64,000 bases of DNA from NCBI GenBank assembly GCA_016720075.1, contig JADJXW010000020.1, positions 382,010-446,009 on the forward strand. The letters are read 5' to 3'. This document shows, piece after piece, positions 38,457 through 47,262 of the stretch. The notes under the pieces are model-generated. The model had not been told where the DNA came from. It ran no database searches and was given only the letters and a program-made list of their open reading frames with translations. Made by a program: the position numbers and the translations under genes. This DNA comes from Pseudomonadota bacterium (GTDB lineage Bacteria > Pseudomonadota > Gammaproteobacteria > Steroidobacterales > Steroidobacteraceae). Numbering within the stretch: position 1 is the first letter of the stretch; each line of letters starts with the position of its first letter.

Positions 38457-39587
38457 CTAGATGCCCGGAATGTTGCGCTTGCGCGTGGCGCGCCGGTGCA
38501 TGATTTCCTGCACGTAGATCGGCGTCCGGTAGTAGCGGTCCCTTCCTGCTGCGATGTGCTCCGGCATCGGCTGGTACGGCACCATCGATTCGGCCATCGC
38601 CATGCCTCGCGCCTGCACGCCCACGATGTATTCCGGCGCAGGGTAGATCCACATGTCGTTGTTCAGGATGCCATCGACCACGAGCCGGCCGACCGTCAGC
38701 GCGGTCTGTGGCCGGGCCCACAGCGGCGTGGTCTCGGGCGCTGGCGGGCGCGCCGCGCCAGGCGGACGCGCGCCCGGGGTGCGGGGCGTCGGTGGCGCCT
38801 CGTTCTTCAGCGCCTCGGGGCGGTATTCGCTCTCGCTGCGGCCGAGGTTCGAAGTGGTCTGGCCGGGCACCAGGTTGGAGGTGCCGATGTTCGTCGCGCG
38901 CAGCTCGTGGCGCAGCTGCTCCATCAGGCCGCTGACCGCCATCTTCGTCACCGCATAGATGCCCGCCGTGCCCAGCAGCACGCCATCGGTGGAAGATGTG
39001 GTGACGATGTGACTGCCCTGGCCATGCTTGAGCATGCGGGGAATGAACGTGCGGCTGCCATACACCGGCCCCCAGAAGTTCACGCCCATGCCCCAGTCCC
39101 AGTCCTTCAGCGTGCCTTCGCGCACGCTGGTGAAAAGCCCAACGCCGGCGTTGTTCACCAGGATGTGCACGGGTCCGAAGATCTTCTCGATCTCGTCGGC
39201 CTTGCCCTCCCACGCATCGCGGTCCATCACGTCCTGCACGAAAGTGGCCACGCGTGGGTCCTTCTCGGGGAATTCCTTCAGCGCGTCGGCCCATTGCCGG
39301 TCATTGAGGTTTCCCAGGATCACCTTGGCGCCCTGCTCGTGCAGCGCGCGCGCGATGCCAAGGCCGATGCCACTGGAGCCGCCGGTGATGTAGGCCACCT
39401 TGTCCTTCACGCTGGTGATCGGCGGCGCCTGCGAAGGGCCTACGTCAGGAAAGGTGGGCCCCGCGGCAGCCGCGGCCTCTGCCGCGCGCGCGGTGTTCGC
39501 GCCCGCACCCATTCCCACCATTCCCGCGGCGCCGGCCGCTGCCACGCCACCCAGCATCTGGCGGCGATTCAGATTCTTGTCGTCCAT
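38457..39587 (-). CDS. Short-chain dehydrogenase/reductase with Tat-like signal and proline-rich insert
   Basis: A 376-residue SDR. It has an N-terminal signal (LNRRQMLGGVAAAGAAGM, twin-arginine type, with an AxA end near residue 35), then the Rossmann motif AYITGGSSGIGLGIA, the LVNNAG motif, catalytic Ser region SSTDGV and YAVTK with Tyr and Lys. A proline-rich insert (about residues 245-270) separates the core from a C-terminal extension. SDRs normally use cytosolic NAD(P)H, so export would be unusual. The gene is at the head of the minus-strand run, 119 bases from the LexA-like box of the divergent pair. Confidence 0.83.
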   Translation of the reverse strand: MDDKNLNRRQMLGGVAAAGAAGMVGMGAGANTARAAEAAAAAGPTFPDVGPSQAPPITSVKDKVAYITGGSSGIGLGIARALHEQGAKVILGNLNDRQWADALKEFPEKDPRVATFVQDVMDRDAWEGKADEIEKIFGPVHILVNNAGVGLFTSVREGTLKDWDWGMGVNFWGPVYGSRTFIPRMLKHGQGSHIVTTSSTDGVLLGTAGIYAVTKMAVSGLMEQLRHELRATNIGTSNLVPGQTTSNLGRSESEYRPEALKNEAPPTPRTPGARPPGAARPPAPETTPLWARPQTALTVGRLVVDGILNNDMWIYPAPEYIVGVQARGMAMAESMVPYQPMPEHIAAGRDRYYRTPIYVQEIMHRRATRKRNIPGI

Positions 39588-39675
39588 GGTTCCCCCGTTT
39601 TGAATGCACGGGGCACTCGCCCCGAAGGCCGATGATAGAGGCCGCCTATGGGCCATGCCCCCTCGAAAACGGGGG

Positions 39676-39706
39676 TTGACTCGGGACTGTATGGATATAC
39701 AGTATT
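39676..39706 (+). promoter_or_regulatory. LexA (SOS) box overlapping a promoter
   Basis: CTGTATGGATATACAG at 39687-39702 matches the gammaproteobacterial LexA consensus CTGT-N8-ACAG exactly, with flanking T and A of the extended motif. A TTGACT -35 is at 39676-39681 and a TACAGT -10-like hexamer begins 16 bases later, so the box sits across the promoter. It lies 37 bases upstream of the ATG of the next gene (39739), the arrangement of an SOS-repressed unit. Confidence 0.72.
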
Positions 39707-39738
39707 GGCTCCCCCGCCATTCCTTCCCCGAGGTCGCC

Positions 39739-40077
39739 ATGTCCGCCGTAGCCGTCTCCGCCGCCATCGCAGCCCCTCCCCTTGGCCCGTTCGAAATGGC
39801 CTTCGTGCGAACCGTGCTGGAGCACCGTGGCCTGTTCCGCCAGCCTTCGTCCGACGAGTTCGAAGCGGCGCTGGCCGAGCTGCACCGCTACCGCGGCCAG
39901 TGCCTCGACAATCCGCGGGAACGCGATGCCTGGGAACCCGAGCTCGCCGAAGAAAGCCTGGCCGAGCTGCGCGCCAAGGTGTTCGTGATGTTCGGCGTCA
40001 CCAAGCCCTCGCCGGCCCAATGGCACAAGGCCTACACGGCCCTGTTCGGTCCGCTGCTGTGCGAAACCTGCGGTTGA
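39739..40077 (+). CDS. Putative SOS-regulated small protein, 112 aa
   Basis: I do not recognise this protein. It begins MSAVAVSAAIAAPPLGPFEM, has a helical middle (FEAALAELHRYRGQCLDNPR) and ends PLLCETCG. No membrane helix or signal peptide is clear. A GAGG ribosome site precedes the ATG at 39739; an earlier ATG at 39691 lies inside the LexA box and would be upstream of the likely transcript start, so it is not preferred. It lies five bases before the next small gene, so both form one unit behind the SOS box. Confidence 0.68.
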   Translation: MSAVAVSAAIAAPPLGPFEMAFVRTVLEHRGLFRQPSSDEFEAALAELHRYRGQCLDNPRERDAWEPELAEESLAELRAKVFVMFGVTKPSPAQWHKAYTALFGPLLCETCG

Positions 40078-40082
40078 ACGTC

Positions 40083-40301
40083 ATGGCTTCCCCGGCGCGC
40101 GCCCGAGAGTTTCCCTACCTGCGGACGACCGAGGAAATCGGCGCGCATGTCGATGCGCTGGCCGAACGCGAGGCATTGCTGGTGCTGGCCACCACGGTGG
40201 CCAACCCCTCGCGAGAAGAACTGGCGGAACTCGAGCGCGTGCGCTTCGAGATAACGGCGTACCTGGAATTGCTGGAAGAGCTCGAAGAGCCTTCCGGCTG
40301 A
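40083..40301 (+). CDS. Putative SOS-regulated small protein, 72 aa
   Basis: The product MASPARAREFPYLRTTEEIG.. is a short acidic protein with a predicted long helix (EREALLVLATTVANPSREEL, then LERVRFEITAYLELLEELEE). This suggests a coiled coil. I do not recognise a family. The ATG follows the stop of the preceding gene by five bases. It converges with yidB: the two stops are one base apart. Confidence 0.6.
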   Translation: MASPARAREFPYLRTTEEIGAHVDALAEREALLVLATTVANPSREELAELERVRFEITAYLELLEELEEPSG

Positions 40302-40302
40302 C

Positions 40303-40638
40303 TCAGCCGGCTTTCGGCACCACGCCGTCCGGCGTCATCTTGTCGATGGTGTCGGGCAACACCGCGGCGATCTTCTTCAGCAGATCATCCGGCGACACAC
40401 CCAGGCTCTTGGCCAGCGGGCCGATCTTGTCGGGTCCGAACGCCTGTTGGAGCTGCGCGGGGGAAATTGGCAGGTTGCTGCCCTTGCCCACCCAGGACTT
40501 CACGGTGTCGCCCAGGCCGTTCTTTTCCATGTGCTGCACGATGCCGCCCACGCCACCGTGGTGCTGGAGCAGGTTGGAAATCGCGTTCGTCGCTACCGCG
40601 CCGACCACGCCACCGAGTACACCGTCGAGAAGACCCAT
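40303..40638 (-). CDS. yidB: YidB family protein (DUF937)
   Basis: A 111-residue protein with the YidB pattern: MGLLDGVLGGVVGAVATNA, then KNGLGDTVKSWVGKGSNLPI and ISPAQLQQAFGPDKIGPLAK, ending in a helix LLKKIAAVLPDTIDKMTPDG. Function unknown; members are small cytosolic proteins, some next to stress or cell-wall genes. It lies 22 bases beyond the 3' end of tRNA-fMet. Confidence 0.88.
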   Translation of the reverse strand: MGLLDGVLGGVVGAVATNAISNLLQHHGGVGGIVQHMEKNGLGDTVKSWVGKGSNLPISPAQLQQAFGPDKIGPLAKSLGVSPDDLLKKIAAVLPDTIDKMTPDGVVPKAG

Positions 40639-40660
40639 GGTTCAATCCTATGAAAGGGAT

Positions 40661-40737
40661 TGGTAGCGGGGGCAGGATTTGAACCTGCGACCTTCGGGTT
40701 ATGAGCCCGACGAGCTGCCAGACTGCTCCACCCCGCA
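40661..40737 (-). tRNA. tRNA-fMet (initiator, anticodon CAT)
   Basis: A 77-base cloverleaf with encoded CCA. The anticodon stem has the three G-C pairs (TCGGG/CCCGA) that mark initiator tRNAs, and the acceptor stem lacks a pair at 1:72 (here T:T instead of the usual C:A). The T arm reads GCAGGTTCAAATCCTGC. A TAAGAT hexamer at 40752-40757 (minus strand) could be its -10. It is placed directly after nuoN, as in Xanthomonadales-like genomes. Confidence 0.95.
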
Positions 40738-40789
40738 CCAGTAGGGGCGCGCATCTTAGCCGAAGGCGCCCGCAAGTGGGAGATTTTTC

Positions 40790-42226
40790 TCAGCCCCCTG
40801 GAATCACCTGCCGGCACAGCGCCAGCAGCTGCTCCGGCATGATGCCCAGCGCCAGCACGGCCAGCGCATTGATGGCCAGCACCAGCCGCATGCCGGGAGC
40901 CTTGCCCAGGGGCGGCTGCTCGGCAGGCGCCTCGAAATACATCAGCCAGACCACGCGCAGGTAGTAGAACGCGCCGACCACCGACGCCACGACGGCGATG
41001 AGGGCAAGCGTCAGGTGCCCTGAGGCCAGCAGCGCCTGGATGATCTGCAGCTTGGCCCAGAAGCCCACGAACGGCGGCACGCCGGCGGTCGAGAACATCA
41101 CCGCCGCCATCGCGCCGGCCAGCAGCGGATCACGCTGGTGCAGGCCCTTGAAGTGATCCAGCTCGGTGGCCTCGCAGCCATCGCGGCTCGAAATCAGCAC
41201 GATGGCGAAAGCCGCCAGCGTCATCAGCACATAGGCGATGGTGTAGTACAGCGCCGAACTGAAGCCCGCGCCGCTGCCGGCCACGAAGCCGAACAGGATG
41301 AATCCCACGTTGGCGATGGCCGAATACGCCAGCATTCGCAGCAGACTGGTCTGCGCGATGGCGATCAGGTTGCCGGCGATCACGGAGACCGTGGCCAGGA
41401 TGGCCAGCATCTGGCTCCACTGCGGGGTCTGCGCCATCAGGCCTTCGGCCAGGAAGCGGAACGCCATCGCGAACGAAGCGAGCTTCGGCACCGTGGCCAC
41501 CATCATGGCCGAGGCCGTGGGCGCTCCCTGGTACACATCGGGCACCCACATGTGGAATGGCACCGCGCCGAACTTGAAGGCGATCGCCGAGACGATGAAC
41601 GCGATGGCAAGCGTGAAGCCCAGCCCCGGCGAATCCCCCAGCCGCGCGGTGAGCGCGCCCAGATCCAGCGTGCCCGTCATGCCGTAGAGGATCGACATGC
41701 CGTACAGCAGCGTGCCCGAGGCGATGGCGCCCAGCACGAAGTACTTCATCGCCGCTTCAGCGGCGACGCCGGAATCGCGGTCGAAGGCCACCAGCGCGTA
41801 CAGCGACAGCGACAGCAGCTCCACGCCCACATACAGCGTGACCATGTTGGCCGCCGAGGCCAGCACCAGCACGCCCAGCAGCGCGGTGAGCGACAGCACG
41901 TAGTACTCGCCCTTCTGTATTCCACGGCGCGCGAGGTAGTCGCGGCTGTAGAACAGCGCCATCGCCGTGAACAGGAAAGCACCGGTCTTGAGCAGGCTCG
42001 ACAGCCGGTCGGCCACGTACATGCCGCCCAGGATCACCTGGCGGTCGGCGATCACCTGGCGCGAGGCCAGCACGGCGCCCACCACCAGCACCAGCAACGT
42101 GAGTGTGGCCGTGCGCCCCGGGTTCTTCGTCGCGAAGAACAGGTCGAACAGCAGCACCACGCACAGTGCGGTGGTGAGATAGATCTCCGGCAGCGCCAGC
42201 CAGATTTCGTTGGTCGTGAAGGTCAT
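40790..42226 (-). CDS. nuoN: NADH-quinone oxidoreductase subunit N
   Basis: A 478-residue antiporter-like membrane subunit of complex I that takes part in proton pumping. Conserved lysines lie in the FKFGAVPFHMWVPDVYQGAP block, and TLYVGVELLSLSLYAL is the helix 5 region. It is the last of the nuo genes. The ATG overlaps the nuoM stop as ATGA. tRNA-fMet lies 53 bases downstream. Confidence 0.97.
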   Translation of the reverse strand: MTFTTNEIWLALPEIYLTTALCVVLLFDLFFATKNPGRTATLTLLVLVVGAVLASRQVIADRQVILGGMYVADRLSSLLKTGAFLFTAMALFYSRDYLARRGIQKGEYYVLSLTALLGVLVLASAANMVTLYVGVELLSLSLYALVAFDRDSGVAAEAAMKYFVLGAIASGTLLYGMSILYGMTGTLDLGALTARLGDSPGLGFTLAIAFIVSAIAFKFGAVPFHMWVPDVYQGAPTASAMMVATVPKLASFAMAFRFLAEGLMAQTPQWSQMLAILATVSVIAGNLIAIAQTSLLRMLAYSAIANVGFILFGFVAGSGAGFSSALYYTIAYVLMTLAAFAIVLISSRDGCEATELDHFKGLHQRDPLLAGAMAAVMFSTAGVPPFVGFWAKLQIIQALLASGHLTLALIAVVASVVGAFYYLRVVWLMYFEAPAEQPPLGKAPGMRLVLAINALAVLALGIMPEQLLALCRQVIPGG

Positions 42227-43728
42227 AGCTTGGTCGCCAGGATCATCTGCGTGAGGTGTTCGATGGAGCCGCGCATCATGTCCAGCAGCGGCGCGGGCCA
42301 CACGCCCAGCAGCACCACCGACACGGCCAGCACACCCAGCACCAGGAATTCACGGCCGTCCACGTCCTTCATTTCGGCTACATGGTGGTTGCCCACCTTG
42401 CCGAAGATGACGCGCTTGACCAGCCACAGCGTGTAGGCGGCGCCCAGGATCAGCGTGGTGGCGGCCAGGGCGGCGTACCAGAAGTTCGCCTTGAACGCGG
42501 CCAGCACCACCAGGAACTCGCCGACGAAACCGGAGGTGCCAGGCAGGCCGGAGTTGGCCATCGAGAACAGCACCATGAAGGCGCCGAAGATGGGCATCTT
42601 GTTGATGACGCCGCCATAGGCGCTGATCTCGCGGCTGTGCACGCGGTCATACATCACGCCCACGCACAGGAACATGGCGCCGGAAATCAGGCCGTGCGAG
42701 ATCATCTGCACCATCGCGCCGTCGAGGCCCATGCCCGCGCCCGCCGGACTGCCCGTGGCGCCGACAATGTCGTAGGCCAGCACGGCGCCCAGCGTGACGA
42801 AGCCCATGTGCGCGATCGATGAATACGCGATCAGCTTCTTCATGTCCTGCTGCACCAGCGCCACGAAGCCGATGTACACCACCGCGATCAGCGACAGCGT
42901 GATGACGAACCCGTCCAGCTCGCGGCCTGCATCCGGCGCGATGGGCAGCGCGAAACGCAGCAGTCCGTAGCCGCCCATCTTCAGCATGATGGCCGCCAGC
43001 ACCACCGAGCCGCCGGTGGGCGCCTCGACGTGCGCATCCGGCAACCATGTGTGCACCGGCCACATCGGCACCTTCACCGCGAAGGCGGCGAAGAACGCCA
43101 GGAATATCCAGCGCTGCTCCTCCAGCGTCAGCGGCATGGCCTGCAGCGCCGCGATGCTGTAGTCCTGGGTCTGCAGGTACATGTAGACCAGCGCGACCAG
43201 CATGAACACCGAGCCGAGGAAGGTGTACAGGAAGAACTTGATGGTGGCGTAGATGCGCCGCGGGCCGCCCCAGATGCCGATGATCAGGAACATCGGGATC
43301 AGCATGGCTTCCCAGAAGAAGTAGAACAGCAGCGCGTCCATGGCCGAGAACACGCCGATCATCAGGCCTTCCATGATCAGGAAGGCCGCGTAGTACTGGG
43401 CCACGCGCTTGGTCACGGAAGTCCAGGCCGCGATGATCACCGGCACGGTGATGAAAGCGGTCAGGATGATCAGCGGCAGCGCGATGCCGTCGACGCCAAT
43501 GCTGTAACGGGCATTGAACGCCGGGATCCATGGCAGGTTCTGCTGGAACTGGAAGGCGGCGGTGCTGCCATCGAAGCCCGCGTACAGCGGCACGCACAGC
43601 GCCAGCGTGACCACCGAGATGAGCAGCGCCAGCCAGCGGGCCGCCGCCACGCGCGCGCCCAGCGCCATGACCAGGAAACCGCCCACGATGGGCAGCCAGA
43701 TCAGCAGGGAAAGGAGTGTCGTCTGCAT
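42223..43728 (-). CDS. nuoM: NADH-quinone oxidoreductase subunit M
   Basis: A 501-residue antiporter-like subunit with 14 helices, part of the proton-pumping arm. The motif VKVPMWPVHTWLPDAHVEAP holds the pumping Lys/His; YIGFVALVQQDMKKLIAYSS is the broken helix 12 region. The ATG at 43728 is four bases downstream of the nuoL stop. Confidence 0.97.
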   Translation of the reverse strand: MQTTLLSLLIWLPIVGGFLVMALGARVAAARWLALLISVVTLALCVPLYAGFDGSTAAFQFQQNLPWIPAFNARYSIGVDGIALPLIILTAFITVPVIIAAWTSVTKRVAQYYAAFLIMEGLMIGVFSAMDALLFYFFWEAMLIPMFLIIGIWGGPRRIYATIKFFLYTFLGSVFMLVALVYMYLQTQDYSIAALQAMPLTLEEQRWIFLAFFAAFAVKVPMWPVHTWLPDAHVEAPTGGSVVLAAIMLKMGGYGLLRFALPIAPDAGRELDGFVITLSLIAVVYIGFVALVQQDMKKLIAYSSIAHMGFVTLGAVLAYDIVGATGSPAGAGMGLDGAMVQMISHGLISGAMFLCVGVMYDRVHSREISAYGGVINKMPIFGAFMVLFSMANSGLPGTSGFVGEFLVVLAAFKANFWYAALAATTLILGAAYTLWLVKRVIFGKVGNHHVAEMKDVDGREFLVLGVLAVSVVLLGVWPAPLLDMMRGSIEHLTQMILATKL

Positions 43729-43732
43729 GATG

Positions 43733-45799
43733 TCAGTGCCTGCCGACCAGGAACCAGCCCAGCAGCAATGCCAGGCCGATCACCATCCAGAAGGCGTATG
43801 AGTAGAGGAATCCGGTCTGCACGCGGCGCACGATGCCGGCAAGCCAGCCCACGGTGAGCGCGGAGCCGTTCACCGCGGCGCCATCGATGATGGCCTTGTC
43901 GCCGACGTTCCACAGCAGCGCACCCAGCCCACGCGAAGCGCGCGCGATGACGTTTTCGTTGAACCAATCGAAGCCGTACTTGCGCTCGAGCACCCACAGC
44001 AGCGGCTTCAGCCGCGCCGCAATGGCAGCGGGCAGTTCGGGCCGCTTGAGATAGAGGAACCACGCGACCACCACGCCGGCCAGCGCCAGCCAGAACGGCA
44101 GCGTGAGGAAGGCATGCCAGCCCATGGTGCCCGGGTGCGCGGCGTGCTCGGCCACATGCTCCATGGCCGGGTGCTTTTCCAGGTTCACGAAGATCGATCC
44201 ATCGAAGTAACTGCCACCCAGCATCGAAGCCACCGCGATGCCGCCGATCAGGATCGAAGGGATCGCCAGCAGCACCAGCGGCACCCACACGACGGCCGGG
44301 CTCTCGTGCGGTTCGTGCGCGTGGCCATGGTCGCCGTGGTCGCCCTTGTGCGCCTCATGCCCGTGTTCGTCGTGGCCATGCGAATCATCGGCAGCGTGAT
44401 CCTGCTCGGCCGGGAACGGCTTGTCGCGGAAGCGCTCCTTGCCGTGGAACACCAGGAAGTACATGCGGAAGCTGTAGAAGGCCGTGACGAACACGCCCGC
44501 GAGCACCGCGAACTGCGCATAGCCCGCGCCCCATATGTGGCTGTGCTCGGCGGCCAGGATGATGCTGTCCTTGGAATAGAAGCCCGAGAAGAACGGCGTG
44601 CCGATCAGCGCCAGCGAACCGATCAGCGAGGTGATCCAGGTGACCGGCATGTATTTCCTCAGGCCGCCCATGTAACGGATGTCCTGGTTGTGGTGCATGG
44701 CGATGATCACCGAGCCTGCGGCCAGGAACAACAGCGCCTTGAAGAACGCGTGCGTCATCAGGTGGAACACGCCGGCCGAATAGGCAGAAACGCCCAGCGC
44801 CACCGTCATGTAGCCCAGCTGCGAGAGCGTGGAATACGCCACCACGCGCTTGATGTCGTTCTGGATGATGCCGAGGAAGCCCATGAACAGCGCCGTGGTG
44901 GCGCCGATCACCAGCACGAACGACAGCGCCGTGTCGGAACCCTCGAACAGCGGCGACATGCGCGCCACCATGAAGATGCCGGCCGTCACCATCGTGGCCG
45001 CGTGGATCAGCGCCGAGATCGGCGTGGGGCCTTCCATGGAATCCGGAAGCCACACGTGCAGCGGCACCTGTGCCGACTTGCCCATGGCGCCGATGAACAG
45101 GCAGATGCAGATGACGGTGAGCGCGCTCCACGCATGCCCGCCGAAGATCGTGATGTGCTCGGCGGCGATGCGATCCACCGCGGCGAAGGCATCGGAATAC
45201 TGCAGCGAGCCGGTGAAGTAGACGATGGCGGCGATGCCCAGCAGGAAGCCGAAGTCGCCCACGCGATTGACCAGGAAGGCCTTCATGTTGGCGAAAATCG
45301 CCGTGGGCCGCGTGTACCAGAAGCCGATCAGCAGGTAGGATACCAAGCCCACCCCTTCCCAGCCGAAGAACAACTGCAGGAAATTGTTGGACATCACCAG
45401 CATCAGCATGGCGAAGGTGAACAGCGAGATGTAGCTGAAGAAGCGCTGGTAGCCGGGGTCGTCGGCCATGTAGCCGATGGTGTACACATGCACGCACAGC
45501 GACACGAAGGTGACCACCACCATCATCATCACGGTCAGCGGATCCACCAGGAAGCCGATCGACATGCGGATGCCATCGCTGACCAGCCAGGTGTAGACGG
45601 CGTCGTTGAACACCGGCGCGTGGTCGAACACCACCTGCTTGAAGACCACCAGCGACAGCACGCACGAGGCGCCCACGCCCAGGATAGTGACCAGGGCGGC
45701 CGGCTGCCGACCGATGAACCGCCCGAACAGGCCGGCGATGACCGAGGCCACCAGCGGCAGCAGCGCGATCCACAGCAACAGGTTTGGATTCAGGCTCAC
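43733..45799 (-). CDS. nuoL: NADH-quinone oxidoreductase subunit L, with His-rich loop
   Basis: A 688-residue antiporter-like subunit with a long lateral helix. It has MGKSAQVPLHVWLPDSMEGP and the FLVNRVGDFGFLLG block. The start GTG at 45799 is chosen because AAGGG lies six bases upstream; a TTG at 45805 is an alternative. Between about residues 460 and 500 a loop is very rich in His and Asp (about 14 His, coded by 44300-44405). The loop may bind metal but is not part of the pumping machinery. Confidence 0.96.
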   Translation of the reverse strand: MSLNPNLLLWIALLPLVASVIAGLFGRFIGRQPAALVTILGVGASCVLSLVVFKQVVFDHAPVFNDAVYTWLVSDGIRMSIGFLVDPLTVMMMVVVTFVSLCVHVYTIGYMADDPGYQRFFSYISLFTFAMLMLVMSNNFLQLFFGWEGVGLVSYLLIGFWYTRPTAIFANMKAFLVNRVGDFGFLLGIAAIVYFTGSLQYSDAFAAVDRIAAEHITIFGGHAWSALTVICICLFIGAMGKSAQVPLHVWLPDSMEGPTPISALIHAATMVTAGIFMVARMSPLFEGSDTALSFVLVIGATTALFMGFLGIIQNDIKRVVAYSTLSQLGYMTVALGVSAYSAGVFHLMTHAFFKALLFLAAGSVIIAMHHNQDIRYMGGLRKYMPVTWITSLIGSLALIGTPFFSGFYSKDSIILAAEHSHIWGAGYAQFAVLAGVFVTAFYSFRMYFLVFHGKERFRDKPFPAEQDHAADDSHGHDEHGHEAHKGDHGDHGHAHEPHESPAVVWVPLVLLAIPSILIGGIAVASMLGGSYFDGSIFVNLEKHPAMEHVAEHAAHPGTMGWHAFLTLPFWLALAGVVVAWFLYLKRPELPAAIAARLKPLLWVLERKYGFDWFNENVIARASRGLGALLWNVGDKAIIDGAAVNGSALTVGWLAGIVRRVQTGFLYSYAFWMVIGLALLLGWFLVGRH

Positions 45800-45801
45800 G
45801 A

Positions 45802-46107
45802 TCAACCCTTAAGCGAACTGATGTCGGCGACGTTGATGCTGCGTCGCTCGCGGAACAGCACCACCAGGATGGCAAGGCCGATGGCGGCCTCGGCCGCGGC
45901 CACCGTCAGCACGAAGAACACGAACACCTGGCCATCGATGTTGCCGAGGTAGCGCGAGAAGGCGACGAAATTGAAATTCGCCGACAGCAGCAGCAGCTCG
46001 ATGCACATCAGCAGCAGGATGATGTTCTTGCGGTTGATGAAGATGCCCGCCACCGCGATGGCGAACAGCGCGCCGGAGAGCCACAGCATCTGCTGTAAAG
46101 TGATCAC
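45802..46107 (-). CDS. nuoK: NADH-quinone oxidoreductase subunit K
   Basis: A 101-residue, three-helix subunit. The acidic residues used in proton coupling occur in MCIELLLLSANFNFV and AAEAAIGLAILV. The start is GTG at 46107. The stop lies two bases before the preferred nuoL start, and overlaps the alternative one. Confidence 0.96.
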   Translation of the reverse strand: MITLQQMLWLSGALFAIAVAGIFINRKNIILLLMCIELLLLSANFNFVAFSRYLGNIDGQVFVFFVLTVAAAEAAIGLAILVVLFRERRSINVADISSLKG

Positions 46108-46153
46108 GTAGGGAACCTCAGCAGGTGTATCCGACGGCAGTCGCGTAGATACG

Positions 46154-46762
46154 TCATTCCTTTTTCTCCGCCGGCATCTGCAGGATCCGCAGCCGGTCCT
46201 CGCGCCGCGTGGCCACCTGGGCGCCGATGTCCTGCACCTTCAGGCCCTTGCGCTGGCGCATGGTCAGCACGATGGCCGCGATGATCGCCACCAGCAGCAG
46301 CACGGCCGCGAGCTCGAACGGATACACGTACTTGGTGTAGAGCGCGGTGCCCAGTTCGGTGGCGTTGCTGTCGGCGGCGCCCACCGGGGCCATGCCCGAC
46401 TTCATGTCGACGTTCGCGCCCAGGCCACGGGCCACCACCACGCCCACGATCTCCAGGAACAGCACGATGGCCACCGCAATGCCCAGCCAGAAGTGCCGCG
46501 TGAAGCCACTGCGGATCTTCTCGATGTCGATATCGAGCATCATCACCACGAACAGGAACAGCACCATCACCGCGCCCACGTAGACCAGCACCAGCACGAT
46601 GGCCAGGAACTCGGCCTGGGCCAGCAGCCAGATCGCCGCGGCGGTGAAGAACGTGAGCACCAGGCACAACGCGCTGTGCACGGGATTCTTCGACCCGATG
46701 ACGCCGATGGCCGATGCCAGCAGCACCAGCGCGAAGGCGTAGAACAGGATATTGACCAGCAC
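46154..46762 (-). CDS. nuoJ: NADH-quinone oxidoreductase subunit J
   Basis: A 202-residue five-helix subunit. It has NPVHSALCLVLTFFTAAAIW and AIVLVLVYVGAVMVLFLFVV, which contains the pi-bulge helix. The start is GTG at 46762 (MLVNILFYAF) with AAGG six bases before. The C-terminus is longer than in E. coli by a charged tail. nuoK follows after 46 bases. Confidence 0.95.
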   Translation of the reverse strand: MLVNILFYAFALVLLASAIGVIGSKNPVHSALCLVLTFFTAAAIWLLAQAEFLAIVLVLVYVGAVMVLFLFVVMMLDIDIEKIRSGFTRHFWLGIAVAIVLFLEIVGVVVARGLGANVDMKSGMAPVGAADSNATELGTALYTKYVYPFELAAVLLLVAIIAAIVLTMRQRKGLKVQDIGAQVATRREDRLRILQMPAEKKE

Positions 46763-46776
46763 TGCCTTGAGCTCCC

Positions 46777-47262
46777 TTACCGGTACCGGGCGTCGGCGGC
46801 TTTGTCCGCGTTGATCATGGCCTCGTAGCGCTCGCCCACGGCCAGCAGCTTGTCCTTGGTCATGATGTTCTCGCCGCGGTGCTCCATGTGGTACTCGTGG
46901 ATGCGCGTCTCGACGATGGCATCCACCGGGCAGGCCTCCTCGCAGAAGCCGCAGTAGATGCACTTGAACAGGTCGATGTCGTAGCGCGTGGTGCGGCGCG
47001 TGCCGTCGGCGCTGACATCGGAATCGATGGTGATGGCGGCCGCGGGGCACACCGCCTCGCACAGCTTGCAGGCGATGCAACGCTCCTCGCCGTTGGGATA
47101 GCGACGCAGCGCATGCAGGCCACGGAACCGCGAGGACTGCGGCGCCTTCTCTTCCGGGTAGTTCACGGTGATCTTGCGCCGGAACAGCGTGCGCAGGGTC
47201 ACGCTCATGCCGATGAGCAGTTCCCACAGAGCGAAGGTCTTGATGAAACTCTTGACCGACAT
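46777..47262 (-). CDS. nuoI: NADH-quinone oxidoreductase subunit I
   Basis: A 161-residue subunit with two 4Fe-4S motifs: CIACKLCEAVCP and CIYCGFCEEACP, the N6a/N6b clusters passing electrons toward quinone. The ATG at 47262 overlaps the nuoH stop as TGATG. The last 14 bases before nuoJ are the only spacer. Confidence 0.97.
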   Translation of the reverse strand: MSVKSFIKTFALWELLIGMSVTLRTLFRRKITVNYPEEKAPQSSRFRGLHALRRYPNGEERCIACKLCEAVCPAAAITIDSDVSADGTRRTTRYDIDLFKCIYCGFCEEACPVDAIVETRIHEYHMEHRGENIMTKDKLLAVGERYEAMINADKAADARYR

